From contig NZ_JAFBBO010000001.1 of the NCBI RefSeq assembly GCF_016907235.1, forward strand, positions 4,154,001 through 4,218,000: a stretch of DNA of 64,000 bases, in the 5' to 3' direction. This document shows positions 43,848-52,827 of the stretch, piece after piece. Position 1 is the stretch's first letter. Each line of letters begins with the position of its first letter. The stretch comes from Oerskovia jenensis (GTDB lineage: Bacteria; Actinomycetota; Actinomycetes; Actinomycetales; Cellulomonadaceae). Under the pieces are notes generated by a model. It was not told where the DNA came from. It did no database searches and saw nothing but the letters and a program-made list of their open reading frames with translations. The position numbers and the translations under genes are program-made.

Positions 43848-45089
43848 ATGGCCTCCCGACGACGTGATCCTGTCCCCGCTGTCGCCCTCCTGCTGACCGC
43901 TCCGTTGCTGGTGATCGCGGCGTGCTCTGCGCCTCCCGTGCAGGAACCGGCGATCGAGGTCGTGGCCCAGGAGGGAGCTTTCGACCCGCTCGCGATCACG
44001 CTGACCGGGCTCGGGGCAGGGCAGGAGGTGCGGCTCGAGGCGACGGCCGGCATCGGCGGGTCCGCCTACTCGTCGCACGCCACGTTCATCGCGGACGACG
44101 AGGGACGGGTGGACCTCGCGGACGTCGCACCGACCGACGGGTCGTGGACGACGCCCGATGCGATGGGACCGTTCTGGTCGATGGTCGGGCCGCCGTCGGC
44201 GGTCTTCGAACGGCGGGCCGACCATCAGGTCCGGCTCACCGTGAGCGCGGGCGACGAGGAGCTGACCCATGTCGTCGTCGAGCGGCGTGGCGCACTGACC
44301 GACGCCAGGTTCAGGGAGGTCGGCGACGACGGCCTGATCGCCTACTACGCGGCGCCCTCGGACCTCTCGACCGACGAGCCGTTGCCCGCCGTCCTCGTGT
44401 TCGGGGGATCGGAGGGCGGACTCGACGCCGCGCGTGCATCGGCGGACTCGATCGCGGCGCTCGGCTACCCCGCCCTGGCGGTGAGCTACTTCAAGAGCCC
44501 GGGGCAGCCGTCGACGCTCACCGAGGTCCCGGTCGAGACGTTCCTCACCGGACTCGAGTGGTTGCGTGCGCAGCCAGGTGTCGACACGGAGCGGGTCTTC
44601 GCGTTCGGGACGTCGCGTGGGGGAGAGATGGCGCTGTGGCTCGCGGCGAACCGCCCGGAGCAGGTCTACGGCGCGTTCGCCCCCGTCGGAGCGGGGTACC
44701 TCGTCTGCGGGATCCCGGACGCGCGGAAGTCGGCCTGGACCTTCGAAGGCTCCCCGATGCCCTGCCTGCCGATGAACGAACCGATGGGCTCGAACACCGC
44801 GGTGCAGGTCCCGGTCGAGGAGGTCTCGGGGCCTGTGGTCCTCGCGTGCGGGAGTGCCGATGCCGTGTGGCGGTCCTGCGACCTGCTCGACGAGATGGCG
44901 TCTCGGTTCGACGATCCCGAGCGCGTGCACGCGATCGTTCAGCGCGGGGCGGGGCACCTCGTCACCGCACCTCCCTACGTCCCGTGGGGTCTCGACGAGC
45001 CCGGTGCCACCCCTGCGGCGACCCACCAGGCCCGCGTCGACTTCTGGGATGCGGTCGACGCAGTGCTCGCGCAGGCGCGCCAGGAGTAG
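43848..45089 (+). CDS. Exported BAAT-like alpha/beta-hydrolase lipoprotein 1
   Basis: A 413-residue lipoprotein: signal AVALLLTAPLLVIAAC with the lipid-bearing Cys at 26. Residues 40-150 match the acyl-CoA thioesterase / BAAT N-terminal domain (ITLTGLGAGQEVRLEA, DAMGPFWSM). The C-terminal alpha/beta-hydrolase has nucleophile elbow GTSRGGEMAL (Ser256), Asp338 in GSADAVW and His370 in GAGHLV, a full triad. Four cysteines (287, 306, 334, 344) are conserved in the tandem copy and could form two disulfides outside the cell. Known relatives act inside cells on CoA esters; an exported form must have another ester or thioester substrate. It is followed at 84 bases by its paralog. Confidence 0.85.
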   Translation: MASRRRDPVPAVALLLTAPLLVIAACSAPPVQEPAIEVVAQEGAFDPLAITLTGLGAGQEVRLEATAGIGGSAYSSHATFIADDEGRVDLADVAPTDGSWTTPDAMGPFWSMVGPPSAVFERRADHQVRLTVSAGDEELTHVVVERRGALTDARFREVGDDGLIAYYAAPSDLSTDEPLPAVLVFGGSEGGLDAARASADSIAALGYPALAVSYFKSPGQPSTLTEVPVETFLTGLEWLRAQPGVDTERVFAFGTSRGGEMALWLAANRPEQVYGAFAPVGAGYLVCGIPDARKSAWTFEGSPMPCLPMNEPMGSNTAVQVPVEEVSGPVVLACGSADAVWRSCDLLDEMASRFDDPERVHAIVQRGAGHLVTAPPYVPWGLDEPGATPAATHQARVDFWDAVDAVLAQARQE

Positions 45090-45172
45090 GTCCTCGAGGC
45101 GGATCGAGGGGTGAGCCACCGGCCCGGCGTGCCGGGTTGTGCCGGATTGGTGAGGTACGGGAACATATACCC

Positions 45173-46408
45173 ATGGCCTCCCGACGACGTGACCATGTCC
45201 CTGCCGTTGCCCTCCTGCTGACCGCTTCGTCGCTGGTCGTCGCGGCATGCTCTGCGCCTCCCGAACCCGAGCCGGCGATCGAGGTCGTCGAGCAGGACGG
45301 GGCCTTCGACCCGCTCGCGATCACGCTGACTGGGCTCGGCGCGGGGCGCGAGGTGCGGCTGGTCGCGACGACGGAGCTCGACGGGAGCGCGATGTCGTCG
45401 CGCGCACTGTTCACCGCTGACGACGAGGGGCGCGTCGATCTCGCGAGGGACGCCCCCACCGAGGGCTCGTGGACGACTCCTGACGCCATGGGGCCGTTCT
45501 GGTCGATGGCGGGCAACCTGCCCGGAGTGGGGTCAGGAGGTGCGGACCACTCGGTGACGCTGTCGGTGAGCGCTGACGGCGAAGCGCTGGCCGAGACGGT
45601 CGTCGAGCGGACCGGGTACGGGGCGGACGTCGAGGTCCGCGACGTGTCCGACGGTGGCATGGTCGCCGCGTACGCGACACCGGACGGGCTCTCGGCCGAC
45701 GCCTCGTTGCCGGCCGTGCTCGTGTTCAGCGGCTCCGACGGGGGGCTGGGCCTCGCCCGAGCCACCGCCACGTGGCTCGCCGAGCTCGGGTATCCGGCGC
45801 TGGCGATCAGCTACTTCAAGAGCCCGGGGCAGCCGCCCGCGCTCGCGGACGTACCGGTCGAGACCTTCCTCACCGGACTCGCCTGGCTCCACGACCAGCC
45901 GGGGGTCGACACCGAGCGCGTCTTCACGTTCGGGGTCTCACGGGGAGGCGAGATGGCCTTGTGGCTCGCGGCCAACCGCCCCGACGAGGTGTACGGCGCG
46001 TTCGCCCCGACGGGGTCGGGCATCGTGTTCTGCGGCTACCCGGACGCGACACGACCAGCCTGGACCGTGGCGGGGGCCGGGCTGCCGTGTGCACAGTACA
46101 CGCGGGCTCCGATGAGCCCGGAGACGAAGGTCGCCGTCGAGGAGATCGCCGGGCCGGTCGTCCTCGCGTGCGGGACGGCCGACCCGGTGTGGGTGGCCTG
46201 CGACCTTCTTGCCGAGATGACGCCCCGGTTCAGCGATCCGGAGCAGGTCCGTTCGCTCGTCCAGGAGGATGCGGGGCACTTCATCACGTACGCGCCCTAC
46301 CTCCCCCTGGGCCTGAACGAGCCCGACGCGACCCCCGCGGCGACGCACCAGGCCCGCGTCGACTTCTGGAACACGGTCGAGGAGGTGCTCGCGGAGGCGC
46401 GGCAGTAG
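45173..46408 (+). CDS. Exported BAAT-like alpha/beta-hydrolase lipoprotein 2 (tandem paralog)
   Basis: A 411-residue copy of the previous gene, sharing its full layout: lipobox VAAC (Cys26), BAAT-type N-terminal domain, nucleophile GVSRGGEMAL (Ser256), Asp337 in GTADPVW, His369 in DAGHF, and cysteines 287, 306, 333 and 343. Long identical stretches such as FDPLAITLTGLGAG, SYFKSPGQP and ATPAATHQARVDFW show a fairly recent duplication. The variable parts are residues 110-175 and 294-320, near the expected active-site cap, suggesting different substrate preference. The ATG lies behind an AT-rich ACATATACCC stretch. A two-way terminator follows. Confidence 0.85.
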   Translation: MASRRRDHVPAVALLLTASSLVVAACSAPPEPEPAIEVVEQDGAFDPLAITLTGLGAGREVRLVATTELDGSAMSSRALFTADDEGRVDLARDAPTEGSWTTPDAMGPFWSMAGNLPGVGSGGADHSVTLSVSADGEALAETVVERTGYGADVEVRDVSDGGMVAAYATPDGLSADASLPAVLVFSGSDGGLGLARATATWLAELGYPALAISYFKSPGQPPALADVPVETFLTGLAWLHDQPGVDTERVFTFGVSRGGEMALWLAANRPDEVYGAFAPTGSGIVFCGYPDATRPAWTVAGAGLPCAQYTRAPMSPETKVAVEEIAGPVVLACGTADPVWVACDLLAEMTPRFSDPEQVRSLVQEDAGHFITYAPYLPLGLNEPDATPAATHQARVDFWNTVEEVLAEARQ

Positions 46409-46520
46409 CAGGGGCAGACGTGTGCGGCCCGTGGACTACGCGGGCGTCCCGCGTCCCACCGGCCCGGTCCCGCGTCACACCGGCCACGGGCTGCGTCCCA
46501 CGGGGCCACGGGCACAGCAC

Positions 46521-46555
46521 GACGCCCCGGTCTCCACGAAGGAGACCGGGGCGTC
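46521..46555. terminator. Two-way terminator between hydrolase 2 and mqo
   Basis: A perfect 15-bp stem GACGCCCCGGTCTCC / GGAGACCGGGGCGTC with loop ACGAA. The convergent mqo gene ends 20 bases on. Upstream (46447-46510) lie imperfect repeats of GTCCCGCGTCCCACCGGCC. Confidence 0.8.
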
Positions 46556-46575
46556 GGTGCGTCGCGCAGGCGGGG

Positions 46576-48081
46576 TCAGCGGGCGCCGACCGCCTCCTCC
46601 GAGGGGCCTGCGGAGGCGGAGAGCGAGTCGAGCTCGGTCGCCTCCCACGTGGCCTGGCCGAGGCTCGGGATCATGGCTCCGAGCGCGGGACGCCACGTCG
46701 CGAACTGCTGCGGGAAGCAGCGCTCGAGGACGTCGATCATCGCGGGGACGGCGGTCGAGGCACCCGGCGAGGCGCCGAGCAGGCCGGCGATCGAGCCGTC
46801 CGCGGCCGCGATGACCTCGGTGCCGAACTCGAGCACGCCGCCCTTGACCGGGTCCTTCTTGATGACCTGGACGCGCTGGCCCGCGGTGATCTTCTCCCAG
46901 TCCTTGGGGTGGGCCGTGGGCATGAAGGCCTGGAGCGCCGTGAACTTGGCCTCGGGGCTCGCGACGAGCTGGCCGACCAGGTACTGCGTGAGGTCGATGT
47001 TCTTGAGGCCCGCGCCGAGCATGGACCCGATGTTGTGGGTCCGCAGCGACGTGAAGAGGTCGAGCAGCGAGCCCTTCTTGAGGTACTTGGGGCTGAACCC
47101 GGCGTAGGGGCCGAACATCAGGTAGGTCTTGCCGTCGACGACGCGCGTGTCGAGGTGCGGGACGGACATGGGCGGCGATCCGACGTCGGCCTTGCCGTAC
47201 ACCTTGGCCTGGTGCTGGGCGACGATCTCCGGGTTGTCGGTGCGCAGGAACTCGCCGCTGATGGGGAAGCCGCCGTAGCCCTTGGCCTCTTTGATGCCGG
47301 CCTTCTGCAGCAGCGGCAGCGCGCCGCCGCCCGCGCCGACGAACACGAAGCGGGCGTTGACGGTGCGCGGCCCCTGCGTGGCGTTCCAGGACACGTCCTT
47401 GACGGTGACGTCCCAGGTGCCGTCCTTGCGCTTCTTGAGGCGGTTGACCTCGTGCTGGAGGTTGAGCTCGACGTCGTGGGCCGTGAGGAAGTCGAAGAGC
47501 TGCGAGGTGAGCGCTCCGAAGTCGACGTCCGTGCCGCTCGTCGCGCGGGTCGCGGCGACGGCCTCGTCGCCGTCCCGGTCGAGGACCAGCAGGGGTGCCC
47601 ACTGCGCGATGACCGCGGGGTCGTCGGTGAACTCGAGCTCGCTGAACAGCGGGTGGGCGCTCAGCGCGGTGAAGCGGCGCTTGAGGTAGTCCACGTTGGC
47701 CGCACCGCGCACGAACGTCATGTGCGGGGTGTGGCTGATGAAGCTCGCGGGCTCGGGCAGGTGGCCCCCGGTGAGCAGGTGGTGCCAGAACTCGCGCGAC
47801 ACCTCGAACTGCTCGTTGATCGCGACAGCCTTGGAGATCTCGACGGTGCCGTCGGCCTTCTCGGGGGTGTAGTTCAGCTCGCAGAGCGCAGCGTGGCCGG
47901 TGCCAGCGTTGTTCCACGGGTTGGAGGACTCCTGGGCTACCGCGTCGAGGCGCTCGAAGACCTTGATGGTCCACGTGGGCTCGAGGAGCTTCAGGAGGGC
48001 GCCGAGGGTCGCACTCATGATGCCGCCGCCGATGAGGGCTACGTCGATGGTGTTCTGACCCGTTGTCTTCTTAGTCGCCAC
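46576..48081 (-). CDS. mqo: Malate:quinone oxidoreductase
   Basis: An FAD-dependent membrane-associated enzyme that oxidises malate to oxaloacetate and reduces quinone, a TCA-cycle step bypassing NAD malate dehydrogenase. 501 residues: FAD-binding start DVALIGGGIMSATLGALLKL (about 12-31), SSNPWNNAGTGHAALCELNY (the classic mqo motif), FVFVGAGGGALPLLQKAGI, GGFPISGEF, and the C-terminal LGASPGAST. The GTG start follows a TAAAAT -10 element by 6 nt. The gene is monocistronic and divergent from nirB. Confidence 0.96.
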   Translation of the reverse strand: MATKKTTGQNTIDVALIGGGIMSATLGALLKLLEPTWTIKVFERLDAVAQESSNPWNNAGTGHAALCELNYTPEKADGTVEISKAVAINEQFEVSREFWHHLLTGGHLPEPASFISHTPHMTFVRGAANVDYLKRRFTALSAHPLFSELEFTDDPAVIAQWAPLLVLDRDGDEAVAATRATSGTDVDFGALTSQLFDFLTAHDVELNLQHEVNRLKKRKDGTWDVTVKDVSWNATQGPRTVNARFVFVGAGGGALPLLQKAGIKEAKGYGGFPISGEFLRTDNPEIVAQHQAKVYGKADVGSPPMSVPHLDTRVVDGKTYLMFGPYAGFSPKYLKKGSLLDLFTSLRTHNIGSMLGAGLKNIDLTQYLVGQLVASPEAKFTALQAFMPTAHPKDWEKITAGQRVQVIKKDPVKGGVLEFGTEVIAAADGSIAGLLGASPGASTAVPAMIDVLERCFPQQFATWRPALGAMIPSLGQATWEATELDSLSASAGPSEEAVGAR

Positions 48082-48087
48082 CGCTCG

Positions 48088-48093
48088 ATTTTA
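48088..48093 (-). promoter_or_regulatory. -10 element of mqo (leaderless)
   Basis: TAAAAT on the minus strand, 6 nt before the mqo GTG. Confidence 0.55.
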
Positions 48094-48152
48094 CGCTTGT
48101 GAAGGAGTGCACATGCTGTGCCGTCCATCACGGTCGTGCGTCACACTTTTTC

Positions 48153-48166
48153 GGGACCAAGGTCCC
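48153..48166. promoter_or_regulatory. Palindrome in the mqo-nirB spacer
   Basis: GGGACC-AA-GGTCCC, a 6+2+6 inverted repeat. A second one, CTGGT-6-ACCAG, lies at 48203-48218. One or both could be operators for the divergent genes; the binding protein is unknown. Confidence 0.35.
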
Positions 48167-48316
48167 TGGACGTCCCGTCCTAGGTCCCCGCGACGCGCTG
48201 ATCTGGTGTTTTGACCAGAAACCTCGTATCTATGCGCCAGGATGGTCACGACGGTCGCACTCGCCCCCCGCGGCCCGACTCGCCCCTCCGCCCGACCCTT
48301 CTCGTGAGGCCCCCAC

Positions 48317-50890
48317 ATGAGCACTCCCACCCCCGGCCGCGTCGTGGTGGTCGGCGCCGGCATGGTCGCCCACCGGTTCGTGAGCCAGATGATCGCACGC
48401 TCTCCCGAGGGGTCTTGGCACGTGTCCGTCGTCGGGGACGAGGCCCGTGCCCCGTACGACCGCGTGCACCTGTCCGAGTACTTCACGGGACGCTCGGCCG
48501 ACGACCTGACGATGGACCCTGCCGTCTGGGACGACCCGCGGACCGAGCTGGTCACGGGCGACGCGGTCGCGGCCGTGGACCGCGAGGCGCAGACCGTCAC
48601 GACCCGCTCCGGGCGCGTGCTCGCCTACGACCACCTGGTCCTGGCCACGGGCTCCTGGGCCTGGACCCCGCGCACCGAGGGCACCGACCTGCCCGGCGTC
48701 TTCAGCTACCGCACCCTGGCGGACCTGGAGGGGCTGCGCGAGTACGTCGGGCTGCGCACCGCACGCCTGGGGCGTCCGCTGCACGGCGTCGTCGTCGGGG
48801 GCGGCGTGCTGGGGCTCGAGGCCGCGGCCGCGCTCCAGACCCTCGGCGCGGCCGCGACCGTCGTGGAGTTCGCCGACCGCCTCATGAGCGTCCAGCTCGA
48901 CGACGCGGGCGGCGAGGCGCTGCGCGTGCTCGTGACCGACCGCGGGATCGACGTCCGCACGACGACCGGCGCCACGGGCCTCACGGCCGCGGGCGACGGC
49001 GCGGTGGGCGGCATGGACCTGTCCGACGGGTCGCGGATCCCCGCCGACGTCGTGATCTTCTCGACCGGCATCCGGCCCCGGGACCGCCTCGCGCGCGAGG
49101 CGGGCCTCGCGATCGGCGAGCGCGGCGGCGTCGTCGTCGGTGCGGCGTGCCACACCTCGGACCCCGCCGTGTGGGCCATCGGGGAGTGCGCGTCGTTCGA
49201 GGACCAGTGCGTGGGCCTGGTCGCGCCGGGCAACGCCATGGCCGACGTCGTGGTGGACCGACTGCTGGGTGGAGTCTCGACGTACTCGCCGGCGCCCGAG
49301 GGGACCAAGCTCAAGGGCGTCGACATCGAGGCCGCGAGCTTCGGCGACGTGTTCGGGCTCACGCCCGGCGCGCTCGAGGTCACGTTCGCGGACCCCGTCG
49401 CGCGGACCTACCGCAAGCTCGTCGTCTCGGACGACGCACGGACCCTGCTCGGCGGCGTGTTCGTGGGCGACGCGGCCCTCTACTCGTCGCTGCGCCCCCT
49501 GCTGGGGCGTTCGCTGGGCGCCGACCCGTCGGCGTTCCTCGCCCCGGAGGGCGGCGCCCCGGCGCTCGGCGGCGACCTGCCCGACGACGTCGTGGTCTGC
49601 TCGTGCGCGAACGTCACCGCCGGGACGGTCCGCGGGGCGGTGACCGAGCACGGCTGCTCGAGCCTGGGCGAGGTCAAGGCGTGCACCAAGGCCGGGACCG
49701 TGTGCGGGTCGTGCGTGCCCGTGCTCACCAAGATCGTCAACACGACGCTCGAGGCGGCCGGCGTCACGGTGTCGAACGCGATGTGCGAGCACTTCACGAT
49801 GTCCCGCGCCGAGCTCTTCGCGCTCGTGCGGCAGGACGGGCTGCGCACCTTCACCCAGATCGTCGCGGCGCACGGCACGGGCCGCGGCTGCGTGGTCTGC
49901 AAGCCCGTCGTCGCCTCGATCCTCGCGTCGCTGTGGGGTGGGTACATCCTCGACGGCGAGCAGGCTGCGCTCCAGGACACCAACGACCGTGCGCTGGCCA
50001 ACCTGCAGAAGGACGGCACGTACTCGGTGGTCCCGCGCGTCCCGGCGGGGGAGATCACGCCCGAGAAGCTCATCGTGATCGGGCAGGTCGCGCAGGACTT
50101 CGGCCTGTACACGCGCGTGACGGGGGCCCAGCGCATCGGGCTGTTCGGGGCGCGGATCGACCAGCTCCCGGAGATCTGGCGCCGCCTGGTCGACGCGGGC
50201 ATGGAGTCGGGGCAGGCGTACGGCAAGTCGTTGCGCGCGGTGAAGTCGTGCGTGGGTTCCTCGTGGTGCCGGTTCGGGGTGCAGGACTCGGTGGGCATGG
50301 CCGTGCGTCTCGAGCTCCGCTACCGGGGGCTGCGCTCGCCGCACAAGTTCAAGATCGGTGTCTCGGGCTGTGCGCGCGAGTGCGCCGAGGCGCGCGGCAA
50401 GGACGTGGGCGTGATCGCGACCGAGAAGGGCTGGAACGTGTACGTGGGCGGCAACGGCGGCTTCTCGCCCCGGCACGCCGAGCTGCTCGCGGAGGACCTC
50501 GACGACGAGACGCTCGTCGCGGTGGTCGACCGCTTCCTCGCGTACTACGTGCGGACCGCGGACCGCCTGCAGCGCACGGCCCCGTGGGTCGCGGACTTCC
50601 CCGGGGGGATCGTCGAGCTGCGCAAGGTCCTGGTCGAGGACTCGTTGGGCATCGCGGCCGACCTCGAGGCCGAGGTCGCGCGGCACGTCGAGTCGTACGT
50701 CGACGAGTGGGCGCAGACCCTCGACGACCCGGACCGCCTGTCGCGGTTCGTGTCGTTCGTCAACGCGCCCGACCAGCACGACCCGGACCTCGCCTACACG
50801 GGGGTGCGCGGGCAGGTCCGGCCGGCTCGCCCCGGCGAGCCCTCCGACAACAACCCGGTGATCGCCCGCACGGTGGAGGTCCGCAAGTGA
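48317..50890 (+). CDS. nirB: Assimilatory nitrite reductase, large subunit
   Basis: It reduces nitrite to ammonium in the cytoplasm with NAD(P)H. 857 residues: N-terminal FAD/NAD(P)H module (RVVVVGAGMVAHRFVSQMIA; NAD motif HGVVVGGGVLGLEAA), a BFD-type [2Fe-2S] module (VVCSCANVTAGTVRGAV ... CTKAGTVCGSCVP, about 420-475), then two ferredoxin-like halves and the siroheme/[4Fe-4S] site with the four cysteines in KSCVGSSWCRFG and SGCARECAE. All cofactor ligands are present. The ATG at 48317 precedes a canonical N-terminus; the ribosome site is weak. Its end overlaps the nirD start (GTGA). Confidence 0.96.
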   Translation: MSTPTPGRVVVVGAGMVAHRFVSQMIARSPEGSWHVSVVGDEARAPYDRVHLSEYFTGRSADDLTMDPAVWDDPRTELVTGDAVAAVDREAQTVTTRSGRVLAYDHLVLATGSWAWTPRTEGTDLPGVFSYRTLADLEGLREYVGLRTARLGRPLHGVVVGGGVLGLEAAAALQTLGAAATVVEFADRLMSVQLDDAGGEALRVLVTDRGIDVRTTTGATGLTAAGDGAVGGMDLSDGSRIPADVVIFSTGIRPRDRLAREAGLAIGERGGVVVGAACHTSDPAVWAIGECASFEDQCVGLVAPGNAMADVVVDRLLGGVSTYSPAPEGTKLKGVDIEAASFGDVFGLTPGALEVTFADPVARTYRKLVVSDDARTLLGGVFVGDAALYSSLRPLLGRSLGADPSAFLAPEGGAPALGGDLPDDVVVCSCANVTAGTVRGAVTEHGCSSLGEVKACTKAGTVCGSCVPVLTKIVNTTLEAAGVTVSNAMCEHFTMSRAELFALVRQDGLRTFTQIVAAHGTGRGCVVCKPVVASILASLWGGYILDGEQAALQDTNDRALANLQKDGTYSVVPRVPAGEITPEKLIVIGQVAQDFGLYTRVTGAQRIGLFGARIDQLPEIWRRLVDAGMESGQAYGKSLRAVKSCVGSSWCRFGVQDSVGMAVRLELRYRGLRSPHKFKIGVSGCARECAEARGKDVGVIATEKGWNVYVGGNGGFSPRHAELLAEDLDDETLVAVVDRFLAYYVRTADRLQRTAPWVADFPGGIVELRKVLVEDSLGIAADLEAEVARHVESYVDEWAQTLDDPDRLSRFVSFVNAPDQHDPDLAYTGVRGQVRPARPGEPSDNNPVIARTVEVRK

Positions 50891-51225
50891 GCGCGACGGC
50901 ATGGACCACGGTCTGCCCCTTCGAGCGGCTCGTGCCCGAGCGCGGCGTCGCCGCGCTGGTCGACGGCACGCAGGTCGCGGTGTTCCGTCTGGCCGACGAC
51001 CGGCTGTTCGCGGTCCAGCAGCGCGACCCCTACTCGGGGGCCAACGTGCTCTCGCGCGGGATCGTCGGCTCGGCGGGCGAGACCCCGACCATCACCTCGC
51101 CCATGTACAAGCAGGTGTGGAACCTGACGACGGGCGAGTGTCTCGACCCGAGCGGCAAGGAGCCCGAGGCGCTGGTGACCTTCGAGGTCGCGGTCGAGGA
51201 CGGGACGGTCCTGGTCAGGGCCTGA
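50887..51225 (+). CDS. nirD: Nitrite reductase, small subunit
   Basis: A 112-residue Rieske-fold subunit of NirBD. The fold is kept (VAVFRLADDRLFAVQQRDPYSGANVLSRGIVG) but the Cys-His iron ligands of true Rieske proteins are absent, as is normal for NirD: QQRDP and SPMYKQVWNL replace CxH and CxxH. GTG start overlaps the nirB stop. The last 11 bases overlap the end of the convergent mycothiol-dependent gene, a tail-to-tail overlap with no room for a terminator. Confidence 0.93.
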   Translation: MSATAWTTVCPFERLVPERGVAALVDGTQVAVFRLADDRLFAVQQRDPYSGANVLSRGIVGSAGETPTITSPMYKQVWNLTTGECLDPSGKEPEALVTFEVAVEDGTVLVRA

Positions 51226-52060
51226 CCGCTGCTGAGCGGCGCACGGGGACTCCCGACGGCCAGGGCGCGAGCGGAGGCAGCTCCACGGTCCTGCCGTCCC
51301 GGTGTGCGACGGGGGTGGTGGCGCTCTCGCGTCCCGCGAGCCACGCGGCGACGTCCGCCGCGGAACCCGTTACGCGCGTGAGCGCGTCGTCGGCCCCGGG
51401 GACCGCGGCCCGCACGCCCGCGGGCCCGACGACGGAGCGCGCCCCGTCCTCGTCCCGCACCACGAGCACGGGCTCGGCCAGGCGCAGGCTCAGGAAGTCG
51501 AGCAGGTGGTCGGTGAAGGCGAGCCCCCAGGTCGCGGGCGGCGTGAGCCCCTGGGCGGTACTGACCTCGCCGAGGTCGGTCGCGTGGATGCGGACCTCGC
51601 GCCACCAGCAGTCGAGGACGTCGGCGACCGCCCCGTCGCGGTACGTCACCGGGGCGTCCCACCCGGTGCGGTCCGTCAGGTCCCAGGCCGCGTCGAGCCG
51701 CGCTCCTGCGGCCCCGAGCGCGTCGAGGTGCTCGTCGCGCGAGCGGGTCGCGCCGGACTCGATCCCCGCGGCGCGGCCCTCGGCCCCGCCCTCGTAGACC
51801 TCGGCCGTCTCGCCGTGGGCCGCGAGCTCGGCCTGGCGGGCGAGCGCGTCGCCGACCATCGCGACGTGGGAGAGCACGTGCCCGACGGTCCACCCGTCGA
51901 GCGCGCTGGGGGAGCGGAGCGAGGCGTCGTCGAGCGTGCGGACGGCCTCGACGAGCTGGTGCAGCGCGGCACCCGCGTCGGCGCGTGCGGCGTGCGTCGC
52001 GTCGGAGATGGTGCGCGTGCCGGTGATGCTCGTGCTGGTGTCCTGCGTGGTCCTCGTCAT
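51215..52060 (-). CDS. Mycothiol-dependent maleylpyruvate isomerase-family protein
   Basis: A 281-residue protein with the MDMPI/DinB-like four-helix domain: LRSPSALDGWTVGHVLSHVAMVGDAL supplies the first metal-site His, later DEHLDALG and CWWREVRIHATDL the others, the pattern of mycothiol-dependent enzymes with a divalent metal. A C-terminal MDMPI_C-type domain follows (about 190-281). Such enzymes use mycothiol, the actinobacterial thiol, to isomerise or detoxify electrophiles. ATG 52060 overlaps the upstream PNPOx stop (ATGA). Third gene of the TetR operon. Confidence 0.85.
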   Translation of the reverse strand: MTRTTQDTSTSITGTRTISDATHAARADAGAALHQLVEAVRTLDDASLRSPSALDGWTVGHVLSHVAMVGDALARQAELAAHGETAEVYEGGAEGRAAGIESGATRSRDEHLDALGAAGARLDAAWDLTDRTGWDAPVTYRDGAVADVLDCWWREVRIHATDLGEVSTAQGLTPPATWGLAFTDHLLDFLSLRLAEPVLVVRDEDGARSVVGPAGVRAAVPGADDALTRVTGSAADVAAWLAGRESATTPVAHRDGRTVELPPLAPWPSGVPVRRSAAVRP

Positions 52061-52827
52061 GGCCAGAGCAGCCCCTTCTCCCAGTCGTGACCGACTGCGC
52101 GGTAGCGCAGCCGGGTCTGTCCGCGGTCGTCCGACGCCTGCCAGAACTCGACCGTCGTGGGCGCGAGCGCGTACGCGGTCCAGGCGGGCTCGACCAGCGT
52201 CGGGTCGCGCTGCACGCGGGCGAGGGCGCCCGCGAACGCGTCCGAGTACTCCTGCCGGGACGCGAGGGGCTCGCTCTGGTGGCCCACGAGCGCGGCGGCG
52301 CGCGAGCCGTCCGAGCGGGCGAGGAAGTCCGCCGCGCTCGTCGCGGGGTCGGGCCGCGTCACGGGTCCGGTGACGCGGACCTGGCGACCCAGGACTGGCC
52401 AGAGGAACGTGAGGGCGGCGTGCGGGTTCTCCGCGAGGTCGCGGGCCTTGGGGCTCGACGAGCCGGTCGCGAACCACCATCCCGAGGGGTCGACGTCCTT
52501 GAGGATCACGGTGCGCGCGTGCACCTCGCCCGAGGCCCCGGCAGTCGCCAGCGTCATGGCGTGGGGGAGCGGCACCCGGGCGTCGATCGCCTCCTCGATC
52601 CAGGTACGGAACAGCGTCACGGGGTCCGACGGCGTCGCGTCCGGATCGAGGGTCGGCAGGCCCGGACCGAAGGTCGGCAGGGCGCGGAGCCGCTCGCGCA
52701 ACGTCGGTGCGGGGTCGGTGCCGCCGCCTGTGCCGTCCAGTCCGTCGCGCGGGGTGCCGCCGGTCCGTCGGCCCGTTCGCGCATCGCCGTTCCCTGCCCC
52801 GGCGTCGTCCGGTGACCCGTTGCTCAT
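52057..52827 (-). CDS. Pyridoxamine 5'-phosphate oxidase-family protein
   Basis: A 256-residue FMN enzyme of the PNPOx type. Recognisable: PHAMTLATAGASGEVHARTVILKDVDPSGWWFATGSSSPKARDL (substrate/FMN region) and a C-terminal segment VEFWQASDDRGQTRLRYRA close to the PdxH end motif EFWQG-x3-RxHxR, but with RLRYR in place of R-L-H-D-R. A long Gly/Asp-rich disordered N-terminus (about 40 residues) is extra. It may make pyridoxal phosphate or be a related FMN reductase; the altered end argues for caution. Overlaps both its neighbours by 4 bases, so the TetR - PNPOx - mycothiol enzyme set is one operon. Confidence 0.82.
   Translation of the reverse strand: MSNGSPDDAGAGNGDARTGRRTGGTPRDGLDGTGGGTDPAPTLRERLRALPTFGPGLPTLDPDATPSDPVTLFRTWIEEAIDARVPLPHAMTLATAGASGEVHARTVILKDVDPSGWWFATGSSSPKARDLAENPHAALTFLWPVLGRQVRVTGPVTRPDPATSAADFLARSDGSRAAALVGHQSEPLASRQEYSDAFAGALARVQRDPTLVEPAWTAYALAPTTVEFWQASDDRGQTRLRYRAVGHDWEKGLLWP

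Noticed and set aside
48082-48316. A GlnR box upstream of nirB
   Set aside because: GTCAC at about 48149 is not followed at the right distance by a GAAAC-like half; only weak partial matches, so no call was made.
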